DNA of 64,000 bases from Nostoc punctiforme NIES-2108 (GTDB lineage Bacteria; Cyanobacteriota; Cyanobacteriia; Cyanobacteriales; Nostocaceae), in the NCBI GenBank assembly GCA_003326195.1, contig LXQE01000029.1, positions 1,662-65,661 on the forward strand, written 5' to 3'. The position numbers and the translations under genes are program-made. Positions within the stretch are counted from its first letter, which is position 1. Each line of letters opens with the position of its first letter. Positions 37,601 to 47,253 of the stretch are shown piece after piece. The notes beneath the pieces are model-generated. The model was given only the letters and a program-made list of their open reading frames with translations, was not told the DNA's origin and did no database searches.

Positions 37601-39168
37601 ACCCATGCTTGTTGTCCTTGATACAATTCCTGCGGGTTCAATCCCCACAGTTTTTTATATGCAGGACTGACATAGCTAACTCGATTTTCCGACACCTCTT
37701 TGATCCAAAACACCGCATCAATATTTTCTGCGAGTTGGCGAAAACGTTCCTCACTCTCACGCAGAGTTTCGGCTGATCGTTTGCGTTCGGTGATATCTAG
37801 ATCGATACCCGCCATCTGAATCGGTTGTCCGTGTTGGTCGTAAAATACCTTGCCCTGGCTTAGTGCCCACCGAATTGTACCATTGGGATATACTACCCGA
37901 AATTCAATGTCATAGTCTTCTCCAGTGGCAACAGCACGATCGACGGCTGTTAGTAGGCGATCGCGATCGTCAGGGTGGACTCGCGCGGCAAACATCTCGA
38001 ATGAACCGTCAAATTCTCCTTGTTCCAGTCCGAATAAGGCTTCCAGGTTATCCGACCAGGAAATTTTTCCCGTCTGGATGTTCCAGTTCCATGTTCCCAT
38101 CCGAGAGGCTGACAGTGCTAATCGTAGCCATTCTTGGCTCTCCCGTAATTCTGCTTCTACTCGTCTGCGATCGGTCAATTCATTCTGTGCCTGCTGATAG
38201 AGTTCCGCCTGCCGAATTGCAATGCCAACTTGAATCGCCAGTTCTTTGAGCAAGTCAATCTCTAAGGGTTGCCACCTTCGAGGAACTGCACAGTTATGAG
38301 CAATTAGCAACCCCCAAAAGTGGTTATCGGAAATAATCGGCACCACCAGATTAGCTTTCACTTGAAACTGAGCCAACAATTCAACGTGGCAGGGATCGAT
38401 AGTGCTATCCTGAATATCAAATATTGCCGTTACGTAACCCTGACGATAGCGTTGGATATAGTTCTCGACAAAGGCGATATCGTAGCTGACAGTTTCCGAC
38501 GGATTCCATGCAAGGTAGTTCTCCGCGAGGCAGGGATCGTACATAGTGTGGGAGAGCAGCGATTGCCAGTGTCCCCCAACAGATTCTGCTATTACTGTGC
38601 CATCACCATCAGGTTTTAACTGAAAAACCAAGACGCGATCGGTGTGCAGAAATTCTCTCACTTCGGTTACGGTTGTCTGGAGAATTTCATCCAGATTCAG
38701 CGATTGGTGAATTTTCTGGGTAATATGTGAGACTACGCGCTCTCGTTCAATACGTTGTTGTAGTTGGGTGCGTAGTCGCACTGTTTCAATTGCCCCATTG
38801 ACTGCTATTTGCAGCCCTTCTGGGGTGATTTGCTCTTTGACAATATAATCTTGTGCGCCCGCTTTGATCGCCTTAACTGCGATCGCCTCATTGCCCTGCC
38901 CGGTGACGACAATTACAGGTAGGCAAGGCTGTTGGCTAGATGGTTGCAATTGTGCCAGAAATTCCAGTCCGTCCATGTCGGGCAGTCGATAATCAAGCAA
39001 CACAGCATCGGGCTGATGTTGCTGCCAAAGTTCTAGTCCTTGTTGTCCCAGCGTTGCTTCTAGGATAATGTAAGAGGATTCGCGATCGCGCAGCAAATAC
39101 CGCCGATAGAGTTCTCGATCTTCTGGGGAATCATCGACAATTAAGAGAGTGCGCTGTTGCTGAGACAT
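34663..39168 (-). CDS. Receiver-GAF-PAS(x6)-hybrid histidine kinase
   Basis: 1,501 residues. Order: N-terminal receiver (acceptor Asp59), GAF (about 150-325), six PAS units starting near 335, 465, 595, 725, 850 and 980, HisKA with His1138 (LSHELRSPLNPILGW), HATPase (NAIKFTP, GLGLGLAI) and a C-terminal receiver (Asp1423). Soluble, no membrane helix. The N-terminal receiver and GAF closely match those of the kinase at 39927-42812, and the kinase core closely matches 24177-28784, so it looks like a mosaic of locally duplicated modules. Many PAS units suggest several inputs or long relay; ligands unknown. Confidence 0.93.
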   Translation of the reverse strand: MSQQQRTLLIVDDSPEDRELYRRYLLRDRESSYIILEATLGQQGLELWQQHQPDAVLLDYRLPDMDGLEFLAQLQPSSQQPCLPVIVVTGQGNEAIAVKAIKAGAQDYIVKEQITPEGLQIAVNGAIETVRLRTQLQQRIERERVVSHITQKIHQSLNLDEILQTTVTEVREFLHTDRVLVFQLKPDGDGTVIAESVGGHWQSLLSHTMYDPCLAENYLAWNPSETVSYDIAFVENYIQRYRQGYVTAIFDIQDSTIDPCHVELLAQFQVKANLVVPIISDNHFWGLLIAHNCAVPRRWQPLEIDLLKELAIQVGIAIRQAELYQQAQNELTDRRRVEAELRESQEWLRLALSASRMGTWNWNIQTGKISWSDNLEALFGLEQGEFDGSFEMFAARVHPDDRDRLLTAVDRAVATGEDYDIEFRVVYPNGTIRWALSQGKVFYDQHGQPIQMAGIDLDITERKRSAETLRESEERFRQLAENIDAVFWIKEVSENRVSYVSPAYKKLWGLNPQELYQGQQAWVDSIHPEDRESTDRAFHEKAVAGQFDEEYRIILPNGSIRWVHDRCFPLRDETGEIYRFAGIAEDISDRKQVEQALRDSEERLQMALEGSGGGLWDWNIVTNEDYLSSRWLEMLGYEQGELPGHFNSWERLIHPDDKVWVMERLNAHLQDDSVSYKFEYRMLTKSGEWKWIANHGKVVLRDQQGNPLRMAGIHFDISDRKQAELDLRQSEEFKNRILDSSSDCIKVLSLDGRLLYMNTGGLCLMEIDDLNPYLNIEWLCLWEDGYRQQAEQALAAAKIGEVSIFRGYCPTVKGTPKWWEVVVSPILDASGQLERILLISRDITERKKTELLLQENEARLKLAYKATRSGVWDWDITRNSTHISEEYCNLFGLDPTTEEVSFEQLLSLLYPDDRTFANEIVSRTIQQQQEYYETDYRIVHPDGIRWLAARAKVFYDAAGNAVRMLGNVQDITDRKQVEDELRQSEERYRYLAEAIPQLVWTCDASGSCDYANQRLCDYIGLTFEQILEQGWISAVHPDDIQAAQSLWNNTVDCGSSYRHEYRFKRASDRSYRWHLVLGLPLKDQQGHVVKWFGTCTDIHDQKELEVERNRILAQEQAARAEAERANRIKDEFLAVLSHELRSPLNPILGWTKLLQTRKFDETKTAEALATIERNAKLQTQLIDDLLDVAKILRGKLSIDASPVNLAFVIESAIDTVSTAAVAKSILLHPVLPNIGQVSGDSNRLQQIVWNLLSNAIKFTPKGGRVETRLERVEDRAQIIVSDTGKGINPDFLPYIFESFRQEDVSITRKYGGLGLGLAIVRQLVEAHGGTITADSAGEGLGATFTVQLPLLNVEPEIKQPDELPQPALELTGIRVLTVDDDADARELLTVLLAEYGAKVLTVSSAAQVLANLESFQPDVLVSDIGMPEVDGYSLIQQIRALTAEKGGEIPAIALTAYARIEDSLRAITSGYQRHVTKPLDPEELVQAVVALAHSKLNYPTP

Positions 39169-39926
39169 TGTGCATTAATTAATCAAGTAGATATTAACCC
39201 ACCTTCCGCAGGTTTGCATATAAAATTTGACATTTTTCAAGAAATGCTAAAACCCTTCATTAATGCCAGAATTTTACCATATTTGAGAGAATTTATGGGA
39301 TCGCTCTTGACATCTGTTTGGCGTTAACTTGTTTGATAATTTTAATGTATAATTTTATTCTTGCGTGCTGATCAAATTTATATCATTTTTCCCAGAGAAT
39401 AATCTATAAATATTTACTTACTAATACAAATTATCTATGAAGATAGTAATAGCAATCCTAAATCATAGGGATTAAAATCACTGTAAAGCTTATAATTGGG
39501 TGCTTTTAATCTCCTTATATTCTCACGTTTGAATTCGAATTACTATATCTGATTCATTAGTTATGATTGTGGGCATCTATGTAAAAATCTTAAAACCCTC
39601 TTTCTCTCTGCTCCCTAAACTTTGCAGTCTGAATGATAATTTTTTTACTCAGCATGATATTAGACCAATGGCAGGACATATACAAACTGAATGCGATCGC
39701 CGTTATCACAATTGCAAATATACTCAATAAGTAAGATAGATATAAGTATCTATGCATAAAAAAAATTAAAGTTTGTAGTAAGGACTTTAGTCCTAGCTTT
39801 GGGGACTGAAGTCCCCACTACAAACTTGTTATTAGGGGTGTTTTAACGGACTTTATATTTAGATATGAGTTTAAAAAAATTAGCTTTTTTTACTATATCT
39901 GCGGAATATAAGTTGAACTATAATTG
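39169..39926. other. 758-base gap between two hybrid kinase genes
   Basis: AT-rich, no gene recognised. It includes one HIP1 site near 39693 and the 59-base palindromic repeat annotated separately. It probably contains the promoter of the downstream kinase (34663-39168). Confidence 0.55.
39771..39829. repeat. Imperfect palindrome with GGACTTTAGTCC core
   Basis: The arms AAGTTTGTAGT-GGACTT and its inverse flank two GGACTNNAGTCC cores (about 25 bp each side). The core recurs at 1615-1628. A dispersed palindrome able to form a long hairpin. Confidence 0.6.
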
Positions 39927-42812
39927 CTAATTGTCAGTTTTTGAGAGTTGCTGGGCGATCATCTCCAATAACTGCTTGAGTTTTATCGGCTTGGCTAAGT
40001 AGTGGTTTGCGCCCGCTTCTAGACACCGTTCTAAATCTCCCGGCATGACCAAAGCTGTCAGGGCAATGATCGGAATCGAGTGGGTTTTGGTATCGGCACG
40101 AATTTGACGGGTTGCTTCTAATCCATCCATTTGTGGCATTTGAATATCCATCAAGATGAGATGAGGCTGATGCTGTTTAGCCATTTGCACGGCTTCTAAG
40201 CCATTGCGGGCAAGCATAACCTGAAAATTATATGCCTCCAGGTAACTCATGAGCGTAGTGATGTTGGCTTCATTGTCTTCTGCTAACAAAATTTTGGGGG
40301 TTTGGGCTGATTCGGCCGCAGCAATGACAATGGCAGCTTGTGAGTTGGGCGATTGAACCTTTGCGAAAATCCGGTTCAATGCTTGATAAAACTTTTGTCG
40401 CGAGAGAGGTTTTAAAAGATATTCAGTAGATCCTAACTCTAAGCTGCGCGATCGCTCATCCACTACTGAAATGAGAATAATCGGAATATTCTGAGTCTGG
40501 GGATGTGCTTTTAACTCCCTTAAAACTTCCCACCCAGAACTCTTAGGCAGCAAGATATCCAGCACAATCACATCCGGCTTGACTTGTAGAGCAACTTTCA
40601 ATACACCTTCCCCAACTGGGTGAATTACACTAGTTGCGCCTAATTCCGCAAAATATCGTTTAATTTGGTTGGCAGCCACACCGGAATCTTCCACCACTAA
40701 AGCTTGTTGGATTTCACCTTCGTTCAATGGGGCTTCAGGTAATGGTGAGTCATCTTGTTTAAATAAGGGATGCCACGGCAACATGACACTAAAGCAACTC
40801 CCTCGTCCCACCTCGCTCTCGACGTGGATGCTGCCACCATGTAAATCGACAATACGTTGGATGATCGATAATCCTAGTCTGGTTCCTGTGTAACGTCGTG
40901 ATAGGGAACTGTCTAACTGAATAAACGGCTGAAATATCTGGCTCAAATTTTCTGGGGAAATCCCAATTCCGTTATCAGTTACCCGAAATTCAACGGCTTG
41001 CTGTGGCGAGTTCATCTTGACTTCAAACTTAACGCGACCTTCATCGGGCGTAAATTTCACCGCGTTTGTCAACAAATTGACCAACACCTGAAGCAATCTA
41101 CGTTCATCAGCTTCGATCTCGGTGATGGTTTGATCGATTTCGCAGGTTAATTGAATTTGTTTTTGTCGAGCTTGTTCTTTAACAAAATTGAGGCTAGATT
41201 CACAAACTGAATCAAGCGAGACTGGACGTAATTCAATCTCCATCTTGCCTGACTCAATTTTAGATAGGTCTAAAATATCGTTAATCAATGCCAGTAAGTG
41301 TTCCCCACTCTGTTCGATAGTCTTTAAAAACTGGCTTTGTTTCGGGGTTAAGCTACCAAATACTTCCTCCAATAGGGCTTCAGATAATCCGAGAATTGAA
41401 TTGAGAGGGGTACGCAACTCATGACTCATATTTGCCAGAAATTCGTCTTTGAGTCGGGCAGCTCTGGCTAATTCTGCATTGGCTAAACTGACACGCTCAC
41501 TACTATGACGCAGTTGGGCTTCTGCCTCCTTCAGCTTGGTAATATCTCGTCCCACAGATTGAAATTCTGTACATTGTCCTTGTTGATTAAATATCATCCG
41601 GTTGATCCACTGAGTCCAGCGAATTTCCCCGTTGATAATGACTCGGTTCTCAATCGTGACGGTGGGATTTTCGGCACTCATAGAGTTTACCAACCGAGTC
41701 ACCATTTCCCGATCCTCTGCAAAAATCACAGGTTGAAAACTCTTACCAATAATTTCCTCTGGTTTTAGCCCAAAGTAACGACAATAAGCACTATTAACAA
41801 ACTGAATGGTGCTATCTGGTAAATACCGGGCAATCAATTCTGTTTGATCTTCAACAATGGCACGATAACGGGCTTCACTCTGCTGCTCTAGTTGGGTATA
41901 AGCATTAGCTTGCTGGAGGGCAATTCCCAGGTGAACTGCAAGTTGTTGTAGTAATTCAATTTCCATCGATTGCCACGATCGCGGGGCAGTACAATGATGA
42001 GCAATCAAAAGTCCCCACAATTGGTCATCTCGCAGAATGGGAACAACTAAATTTGCCCATACCTGAAACTCTGCGAGAAATTCCACATGACAGGGAGCAA
42101 GACTGCCGTCATAAATATCAGATTTTGCCATCACCCGCCCTTGCTGATAGCCTTCTATACAACTTTCGGCAAAGCAAGGGTCATAGATTTTGGCCGACAG
42201 GACTGCTCGCCATTCTCCGACAACAGATTCGGCGACGACAATGCCATTTACGTCAGAATCTAACTGAAAAACGATGACGCGATCGGTCTGGAGAAACTGG
42301 CGCACCTCAGTTACAGTGGTTTGGAGAATTTCATCTAGTTCCAGTGATTGGTGGATTTGCTGGCTAATTTGTCTAGTCAATCGTTCTCGTTCAATCTGCT
42401 GTTGCAGTTGGGTACGGATCTGTAGGCTGGCGATTGCTCGATTCATTGCCAGGTGTAACCCTTGCGCGCTAATTTGCCCTTTGACTAGATAATCCTGTGC
42501 GCCGGCTTTCATCGCCTGAACTGCGATCGCTTCATTGCCCTGTCCTGTTACCATAATCACCGGGAAACATGGCTGTTGCAGGCAGGATTGTAACCGAGCC
42601 AGAAATTCCAGTCCATCCAAATCGGGCAGTCGATAATCAAGTAAAACGACATCTGGCTGGTGTTGCTGCCATAGTTCCAGACCTTGTTTACCCAGTGCCG
42701 CCTCTAAAATAGTATGGGAATACTCCCGATCGCGTAGTAAATACCGCCGATAAAGTTCTCGGTCTTCTGGGGAATCATCGACAATTAAGACAGTGCGCGA
42801 TCTCTGACTCAT
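39927..42812 (-). CDS. Receiver-GAF-PAS-histidine kinase with two C-terminal receivers
   Basis: 961 residues. Order: receiver (Asp59), GAF (about 150-305), PAS (about 315-430), HisKA with His464 (NMSHELRTPLNSILG), HATPase with NAVKFTP and a GTRLGLSI box in place of GTGLGL, then two receivers (VLDILLPKSSGWE and LMDIQMPQMDGLE). Four phosphoryl-accepting or -donating sites imply a phosphorelay. Two bases separate it from the response regulator gene 42815-43288, so phytochrome, regulator and this kinase form one minus-strand operon. It may receive the light signal or share the regulator. Confidence 0.93.
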   Translation of the reverse strand: MSQRSRTVLIVDDSPEDRELYRRYLLRDREYSHTILEAALGKQGLELWQQHQPDVVLLDYRLPDLDGLEFLARLQSCLQQPCFPVIMVTGQGNEAIAVQAMKAGAQDYLVKGQISAQGLHLAMNRAIASLQIRTQLQQQIERERLTRQISQQIHQSLELDEILQTTVTEVRQFLQTDRVIVFQLDSDVNGIVVAESVVGEWRAVLSAKIYDPCFAESCIEGYQQGRVMAKSDIYDGSLAPCHVEFLAEFQVWANLVVPILRDDQLWGLLIAHHCTAPRSWQSMEIELLQQLAVHLGIALQQANAYTQLEQQSEARYRAIVEDQTELIARYLPDSTIQFVNSAYCRYFGLKPEEIIGKSFQPVIFAEDREMVTRLVNSMSAENPTVTIENRVIINGEIRWTQWINRMIFNQQGQCTEFQSVGRDITKLKEAEAQLRHSSERVSLANAELARAARLKDEFLANMSHELRTPLNSILGLSEALLEEVFGSLTPKQSQFLKTIEQSGEHLLALINDILDLSKIESGKMEIELRPVSLDSVCESSLNFVKEQARQKQIQLTCEIDQTITEIEADERRLLQVLVNLLTNAVKFTPDEGRVKFEVKMNSPQQAVEFRVTDNGIGISPENLSQIFQPFIQLDSSLSRRYTGTRLGLSIIQRIVDLHGGSIHVESEVGRGSCFSVMLPWHPLFKQDDSPLPEAPLNEGEIQQALVVEDSGVAANQIKRYFAELGATSVIHPVGEGVLKVALQVKPDVIVLDILLPKSSGWEVLRELKAHPQTQNIPIILISVVDERSRSLELGSTEYLLKPLSRQKFYQALNRIFAKVQSPNSQAAIVIAAAESAQTPKILLAEDNEANITTLMSYLEAYNFQVMLARNGLEAVQMAKQHQPHLILMDIQMPQMDGLEATRQIRADTKTHSIPIIALTALVMPGDLERCLEAGANHYLAKPIKLKQLLEMIAQQLSKTDN

Positions 42813-42814
42813 GA

Positions 42815-43288
42815 CTAATCCTTGGAATAATCAGGCAGTGTCGTCACTTCAAACCAATATTCCACAAGCATCTGAATATCTCGTTTCAGTTGAGTAAAAT
42901 TGATTGGCTTAACAATGTAGCTGTTGACACCATATTGATAGCATACTTCAATATCTTTAGGATTGTTAGAGGTAGTAAACACCACCACCGGAATCATCTT
43001 CAAGTTGTCATCCTGTTTAATTCGGCGTAACACTTCTCTTCCATCGGTTCCGGGCAGATTCAAGTCAAGCACAATCAAGCCGGGACGGGGCGCACTCTGG
43101 CGCTCCACATAACTGCCAGTGCGATAAAGAAACGCCAAGGCTTGTTCCCCATTTACACACCTTTGAATAGCGATCGCAATGGTAGAACGCCCTAGAAATC
43201 TTTGCAGTGCCTCAAAGTCTTCGTTGCTATCCTCGACAATTAAAAGTAGTGGCGTTTCCTGGATCGGGAAGGCTGAAATCCGATTCAT
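42815..43288 (-). CDS. Single-domain response regulator, phytochrome partner (Rcp type)
   Basis: 157 residues, one receiver: acidic pocket EDSNED (20-24), acceptor Asp75 (IVLDLNLPG), switch Thr/Ser in FTTSNNPKD, and Lys in YIVKPINF. No output domain. The start ATG overlaps the stop of the phytochrome gene by four bases (ATGA), so it is the cognate regulator, like Rcp1 with Cph1. Output may be by protein interaction or phosphotransfer to the hybrid kinase just downstream. Confidence 0.93.
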   Translation of the reverse strand: MNRISAFPIQETPLLLIVEDSNEDFEALQRFLGRSTIAIAIQRCVNGEQALAFLYRTGSYVERQSAPRPGLIVLDLNLPGTDGREVLRRIKQDDNLKMIPVVVFTTSNNPKDIEVCYQYGVNSYIVKPINFTQLKRDIQMLVEYWFEVTTLPDYSKD

Positions 43289-45543
43289 ATATTTGCCTCC
43301 GCTGACAGGGTGAAGAAAAACGTACTACCAACAGTTGGTGTAGATTCCACCCAAATTCTACCACCGTGACGCTCCACGATTTTACGGGCAATGGTTAACC
43401 CTACGCCAGTCCCACCGCCAAAGTCATCCCGTCCATGTAAGCGGCGGAAGATTTGAAAGATTTTGTCGAGATGTTCTTGGGGGATGCCAATGCCGTTATC
43501 ACGAACGTAGAAAGTTAGAGAAGTAGAAGCAACTTTGCTTTCTCCATTGCCTTCGATGAAACCAATTTCGACCCACTTCTGGGGTTTATCGTTGTACTTA
43601 ATGGCGTTGCTAATCAGGTTGCTGAAGAGTTCATTAATCTGAGCGCGATCGCCTTGAACGCTTTTCAGGGGTTGAGGAATGCGAAACTCAACTTCGCTCT
43701 GCGGTCGGGAAATGGTCAAAGTGGCGATTACCTGGGGTACTAACTCGTTTAAATTCACTAATTGCCGGATCAGTTCGGCGCGTCCCAACCGCGAGAAATG
43801 GAGAAGGGAATTGATCAGGTCTTCCATTCGCTGCGTCAGCCGCACCAAGGTTTGCAGTTTGGCCATTCCATCGCTATCTAGTACGTCTGCATAGTCTTCC
43901 ATTAAGAAGTTAGCGTAGTTGTGAATGCCCCGCAGCGGTTCTTTTAGGTCATGGGAGGCAACATAAGCGAAAGAATCAAGTTCTTCGTTACTCCGTTGTA
44001 ATTCAAAATTCATCGATGCCAGTTTATCTGCCTGCCGCAATACAACGCCCACAACTAGACTTCGCAGTTCAGTAACCGCCTCTATTTCACAGGGTTTCCA
44101 GGGCAGGGCAGATCCTTGCACCGTTTCTTGCCATAATTCAAAGGATTTGCGAGGAGACATTCTTAAACTACCATCTGAGAAAACTTCCACAGGCTTGTTG
44201 GGGTTGCCGCCCCAATTCACCGTTTGAATTACCTCTGGGCGAAACCAGAGAATGTAATTGTGGTGAACTTTGGAAATTTCCAGGGCTAACACGCCACTAG
44301 CGATCGCTTTAAATGACTCGGCAGCAGGGTAACTTTTCGGGAGCGATCGCGTCTCAAACAAGTTATGATGCAGTTGAGGTTTAATCCAATCAAGTAAAGC
44401 GTGAATCTCTGACTCAGATGGCGTTTTACCCACTCGAATACACTCGTTGCCACTGCATATCACCGCTCCCGTAGCGCTGACCAGATTCAGTAATTGAGAT
44501 TTCATTTGCACCATGCCATCCAGGAAATACTCAGCCTGAGACAAGCCTTCCACAAATTGCGTTTGTAATGACTTTAATTGATTTTTGTAATCAATATCTT
44601 CACTTGCTTCTTTATTTGCCAGTTCCACAGACATCACCTGTCCAATGAACTCGCAGATGGTGCGGATATTGTAAGAAATATATTTGGGTGACGAATGGTG
44701 ACAGGCAATCAATCCCCAAAGCTTTTGCTCGTGCATCAGAGAAATAGACATAGAGGCAGTCACGCCCATATTTTGTAGATACTCTAGATGAATCGGAGAA
44801 ACACTCCGCAACACCGAGAGACTGAGATCCAACGGTTGATTTGTTAAAGGATTGTTCGCTGGAATTAAGGTGACAGGCTGGTAACTGGCATCTGGAATCA
44901 GCCGCAGCCAATTAAGGGTGTATAGCTGTCGGGCTTGCTTGGGAATGTCAGAAGGTGGATAGTGTAAATCCAAATAGGGCATTTCCTGATTAGTATCTTC
45001 AGCGATGACGCTGCCTGCCCCTTGCCGATCAAATCGATAGACCATGACGCGCTCGAAGCCAGTAATTCGCCGAACTTCTCTCACCACAATCTGGCACATT
45101 TCTAGCAGCGTTGGTGCTTTCTGAATGCGGGTAATGGTTCCTCTTACCTGTTGATAGAAGTCAAAAAAGCCTGTTTTATCCTTCGCTTTTTTCGGCTCTA
45201 ATTCTAGAATAATAATATTCTCTAAATGATGCACAATACCATCAAAATGAATTAATTTATTTTGATGTTTGATAGACAGATTTAGGGGATTGACGCTCTC
45301 AAAATCCTCGGCGAGACATTGTTGAATCAGCTGAATATGCTTGATATCAAGTAAATCTGACAACGGCTTGCCTAGCAATTCATCAGGTTGACGACCAACA
45401 ACTTTCTGGATGTTGCTACTCACCTGAAGGATTTCCAGGGTGGGATCTTGCAAAACTAGTAAAACCCCGTGAGGCTGGATCAAACTTGGAATGTGGATCG
45501 GTTCGCGATCGCAGTTTGTCAAATCAATGATCTCATCAGTCAT
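43285..45543 (-). CDS. Bacteriophytochrome-type histidine kinase
   Basis: About 752 residues from ATG 45543 (TTG 45558 is possible). PAS-GAF-PHY-HisKA-HATPase. The candidate chromophore Cys is near the N-terminus (Cys11 in NCDREPIHIPSLIQPHG), the biliverdin-type site. The GAF position used by Cph1 is not Cys (SVSPIHLEY where Cph1 has SAYHCH). The PPSDIPKQAR Asp and the two GAF histidines are present, as is the PHY tongue PRKSF motif. Phospho-acceptor His531 in ASHDLKEPLRG. So a photoreversible, biliverdin-binding red/far-red sensor kinase is predicted. Overlaps its regulator gene by four bases. Confidence 0.93.
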   Translation of the reverse strand: MTDEIIDLTNCDREPIHIPSLIQPHGVLLVLQDPTLEILQVSSNIQKVVGRQPDELLGKPLSDLLDIKHIQLIQQCLAEDFESVNPLNLSIKHQNKLIHFDGIVHHLENIIILELEPKKAKDKTGFFDFYQQVRGTITRIQKAPTLLEMCQIVVREVRRITGFERVMVYRFDRQGAGSVIAEDTNQEMPYLDLHYPPSDIPKQARQLYTLNWLRLIPDASYQPVTLIPANNPLTNQPLDLSLSVLRSVSPIHLEYLQNMGVTASMSISLMHEQKLWGLIACHHSSPKYISYNIRTICEFIGQVMSVELANKEASEDIDYKNQLKSLQTQFVEGLSQAEYFLDGMVQMKSQLLNLVSATGAVICSGNECIRVGKTPSESEIHALLDWIKPQLHHNLFETRSLPKSYPAAESFKAIASGVLALEISKVHHNYILWFRPEVIQTVNWGGNPNKPVEVFSDGSLRMSPRKSFELWQETVQGSALPWKPCEIEAVTELRSLVVGVVLRQADKLASMNFELQRSNEELDSFAYVASHDLKEPLRGIHNYANFLMEDYADVLDSDGMAKLQTLVRLTQRMEDLINSLLHFSRLGRAELIRQLVNLNELVPQVIATLTISRPQSEVEFRIPQPLKSVQGDRAQINELFSNLISNAIKYNDKPQKWVEIGFIEGNGESKVASTSLTFYVRDNGIGIPQEHLDKIFQIFRRLHGRDDFGGGTGVGLTIARKIVERHGGRIWVESTPTVGSTFFFTLSAEANI

Positions 45544-45704
45544 TCTCTGTTTATCCAACTCCTCATTAGAACTCTGGCTTAAAGGAGGCAGAAGGCAGAA
45601 ACTCTTTATATCTGAGATTTTGAGTCCTGCATTTTATACCTCACTTAAAAGCAAACTCCTATATTCACACTATTAGCCTAGACTCAAACTAGAGTCTCCG
45701 GCAT

Positions 45705-45932
45705 CTACTCTTGGCTTAATGTTTCAATCAACAAATTTACCTGTTGCTGTCGCTGCTGCAAAAAACCTTCGCACTGACGCAAATACTCCACAGCAGTGGC
45801 AAATTGGTCAAACACAGCTTCCAATTCCAACTCACCCGCCTCAATGCGAGTAATAATTCCCTCTATCTCAGCAACCTTCGCCTCATAATTCCAACCTTCC
45901 TCAGAACTAGAAGCACCCTTACGTTTAACCAT
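45705..45932 (-). CDS. xseB: Exodeoxyribonuclease VII small subunit
   Basis: 75 residues, all helical, with the family pattern [45 protein letters not shown]. With XseA it forms exonuclease VII, which degrades single-stranded DNA from both ends. ATG 45932 overlaps the end of xseA by eight bases, so the pair is co-translated. Normal length. Confidence 0.93.
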   Translation of the reverse strand: MVKRKGASSSEEGWNYEAKVAEIEGIITRIEAGELELEAVFDQFATAVEYLRQCEGFLQQRQQQVNLLIETLSQE

Positions 45933-47193
45933 TCAACTCTCTGCGTCCTCTGCGCCTCTGCGGTTCGTTCACTTCCATAACCTTCACTCTAACTCCACCC
46001 TGTCCCAACTGAATCATTAACTCTTCCCCCACAGCCAACTCCACCGCCGAACGAGCGATCGCCCCATCTTCCCTTCTCACCACCGCATAACCACGCTGCA
46101 ACACCGCTTTCGGGTCAAGAGTTGCCAACTTCTGCCGCAATAACTCTAAATGCTGCGTTGCTTGCTGCGATCGCCCTGTCGTAATTTGCATCAAATGCTG
46201 ACGCTTCCAAGCAAGCTTTTCCACCTCCTGCTGCACTTGCCGATCTAACCGTAAACGTCGCAAACGATTACGTAATACTTGCAGTTTATTCTCAGCATTT
46301 TCTCTAAAGTCATGCACCGCCTCATGTAAAGCCACAACTCGCTGCCGATGCTCAATATACAACTCTGAAAGTGCTGGTACAACCATTTCCGCCGCCGCAG
46401 TCGGTGTATGCACACATACATCTGCGACTAAATCTGCTAAAGATTCATCTCGTTGATGGCCAATACCAGTAATTACAGGAATCGAACAACTAGCCAGCGA
46501 TCGCACCACTCGTTCATCATTAAAGCAAGCCAACTCTTCCACCGCGCCACCACCCCGCGATAAAATTAGCACTTCGGCGCGGCCATCTCTTTCCACCCGC
46601 TCAATTGCTTTGACGATAGATTCCGGTGCTTGCTCACCTTGTACGGTCGCGGGAGAAAATAAAACGTGTAAACCTGGATACCTTTGCTTCAGGGTTTTTT
46701 GAATATCACCCCAAGCAGCAGCCGTTGGTGAAGTGACGACAGCGATCGTTTGAGGGTGGGTGGGGAGCGATCGCTTTCTTTGCGCGTCGAACAACCCTTC
46801 AGCCAGCAAGCGATTTTTGAGTTGTTGATACCGTAACGCCTGTAGACCAACACCAGCAGGTAGAGTCTGCCAAACTGATAACTGATACTCTCCTCGTTGC
46901 GGATAGACGCGAATGCTGCCCAAAATGATTATCTGTTCGCCAGGAACAGGCATTTGGGCGAGTTTTGGCAATTGGCTATTCCATACTACACACTTAATTC
47001 CGGCGGTGCGATCGGGATCTTGCAGTGTAAAAAATAAACCACTGCGATGGTTGTTAGCACTGGAAACTTCGCCAGTTACCCAAACTTGCCGCAATTGTTC
47101 ATCTTGCTCTAACAGCAAGCGGATATAGTCAGTTAATCCAGAAACTGAAAGCGCTGTATCGAGTATCAGAGAGTCGGGAAGGTCGAAAGTCAT
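45925..47193 (-). CDS. xseA: Exodeoxyribonuclease VII large subunit
   Basis: About 422 residues from ATG 47193 ([11 protein letters not shown]); an upstream extension to 47250 is possible but unlike the family. N-terminal OB fold ([23 protein letters not shown]), then the catalytic domain with [53 protein letters not shown], and C-terminal coiled coil. The last residues ([14 protein letters not shown]) come from a dispersed repeat (45940-45975) of the TCTGCGCCTCTGCGG type that has become the end of the gene and also overlaps xseB. Confidence 0.94.
   Translation of the reverse strand: MTFDLPDSLILDTALSVSGLTDYIRLLLEQDEQLRQVWVTGEVSSANNHRSGLFFTLQDPDRTAGIKCVVWNSQLPKLAQMPVPGEQIIILGSIRVYPQRGEYQLSVWQTLPAGVGLQALRYQQLKNRLLAEGLFDAQRKRSLPTHPQTIAVVTSPTAAAWGDIQKTLKQRYPGLHVLFSPATVQGEQAPESIVKAIERVERDGRAEVLILSRGGGAVEELACFNDERVVRSLASCSIPVITGIGHQRDESLADLVADVCVHTPTAAAEMVVPALSELYIEHRQRVVALHEAVHDFRENAENKLQVLRNRLRRLRLDRQVQQEVEKLAWKRQHLMQITTGRSQQATQHLELLRQKLATLDPKAVLQRGYAVVRREDGAIARSAVELAVGEELMIQLGQGGVRVKVMEVNEPQRRRGRRELNG
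45937..45975. repeat. TCTGCG(C/T)CTCTGCGG dispersed repeat forming xseA 3' end
   Basis: CTCTCTGCGTCCTCTGCGCC followed by TCTGCGGTTCGTTCAC. Relatives: 29393-29428 (inverse) and 63321-63346. Usually intergenic; here coding. Confidence 0.7.
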
Positions 47194-47253
47194 CAAAGAT
47201 ACCTGAAAGCATTTGTGCTGGAGAGATTCTAGCATTTTAATGAAAACCAAAGG

